From: Oscillospiraceae bacterium
GTDB taxonomy: Bacteria; Bacillota; Clostridia; Oscillospirales; CAG-272
Assembly (NCBI GenBank): GCA_009779295.1
Contig: WREN01000157.1
Location: 1 to 5,888 of the forward strand
Length of the DNA: 5,888 nt
Direction of reading: 5' to 3'
Position 1 is the first letter of the stretch. The number at the start of each line of letters is the position of its first letter. Made by a program: the position numbers and the translations under genes. The notes beneath the pieces were generated by a model, which ran no database searches, was not told the origin of the DNA, and saw only the letters and a program-made list of their open reading frames with translations. This document shows, in pieces, positions 5,613 through 5,888 of this stretch.

Positions 5613-5888
5613 ATGTCACACAAAACAGACTGGTTTTACAACAAAAAATGGGGGCTTTTCAATCATTTATTAGGCGGGAACAGCCCGGATTGGAGCGATT
5701 ATATCGATTCGATCGACGCTGAATCCATCGCGGACCAGATCGCCGAAACGAACGTGGGATATCTGTTCTTAACCGTTATGCAAAGGGGCAGGACTATGCT
5801 CGCCCCGAACGCAACGTTCGACAGGATCACCGGATACAAACCGGGAGAAGCGTGCGCGAAACGCGATTTTATAGAAGATATGTATCAG
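5613..5888 (+). CDS. Probable alpha-L-fucosidase-like (GH29-like) protein, 3'-truncated
   Basis: The frame opens at ATG 5613 and is still open at the right edge, giving 92 residues. Seen in the translation: W-F-Y-N-K-K-W-G-L-F-N-H near the start (residues 7-18), resembling the W-F-x-x-x-K-F-G-x-F-x-H opening of GH29 alpha-L-fucosidase catalytic domains; then a helix leading to N-V-G-Y-L-F-L-T-V, where the family has a barrel strand; then A-P-N-A-T-F-D-R-I-T-G-Y-K-P-G-E-A-C. That last segment recalls a group of bacterial proteins usually annotated as fucosidase-like. Catalytic residues would lie beyond the window and cannot be checked. No signal peptide is present, so the enzyme would act inside the cell on imported oligosaccharides, which fits its position directly after substrate-binding lipoproteins. 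The family call rests on remembered motifs and is moderate; another (beta/alpha)8-barrel hydrolase is possible. Confidence 0.6.
   Translation, partial: MSHKTDWFYNKKWGLFNHLLGGNSPDWSDYIDSIDAESIADQIAETNVGYLFLTVMQRGRTMLAPNATFDRITGYKPGEACAKRDFIEDMYQ

Noticed and set aside
5589..5613. Possible terminator between SBP-C and the hydrolase-like gene.
   Set aside because: The gap is only 21 bp, A-rich, with no inverted repeat or T-run; it holds just the ribosome binding site.

Overview
The window is a 5.9 kb stretch with every gene on the + strand, packed end to end: 7 bp overlap, then gaps of 1, 10, 19 and 21 bp. I read it as the interior of one polycistronic unit; neither its promoter nor its terminator is inside the window. 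AAGGAG-type ribosome binding sites, lysine-rich lipoprotein signal peptides with an L-P-A-C lipobox, and an acidic Thr/Asn/Glu linker after the lipidated cysteine all suggest a Gram-positive anaerobe, probably a clostridial (Bacillota) gut bacterium. This is an inference from style, not a match to a named species.

Layout, left to right: (1) the C-terminal 164 residues of a class I SAM-dependent methyltransferase, cut by the left edge; (2) lipoprotein SBP-A (489-1928); (3) its close paralogue SBP-B (1930-3390); (4) a second, divergent class I methyltransferase-like protein with a degraded glycine-rich loop (3401-4138); (5) a more distant third paralogue, SBP-C (4158-5591); (6) the first 92 residues of a probable alpha-L-fucosidase-like (GH29-like) protein, cut by the right edge (5613-5888).

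The three lipoproteins look like carbohydrate-type ABC transporter substrate-binding proteins. They share a block order running from an N-D-A-x-x-x-R-N motif through WW, G-D-I-S and T/S-W-T-F-D to an EF-hand/dockerin-like Asp/Asn loop. SBP-A and SBP-B are clearly products of a gene duplication, and DNA-level identity persists in places (one exact 27-nt match). SBP-A also carries an in-frame 15-bp tandem duplication inside the calcium-type loop.

No permease or ATPase is visible, so the binding proteins are orphans within this window. With a glycoside-hydrolase-like gene downstream, the simplest reading is a glycan capture and degradation cluster whose binding-protein component has been amplified. 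The two methyltransferases are the odd part. They are AT-richer than the binding-protein genes in the samples I counted and sit between lipoprotein copies, so they may be cargo or may have a role in glycan or small-molecule modification. The sequence does not decide this.
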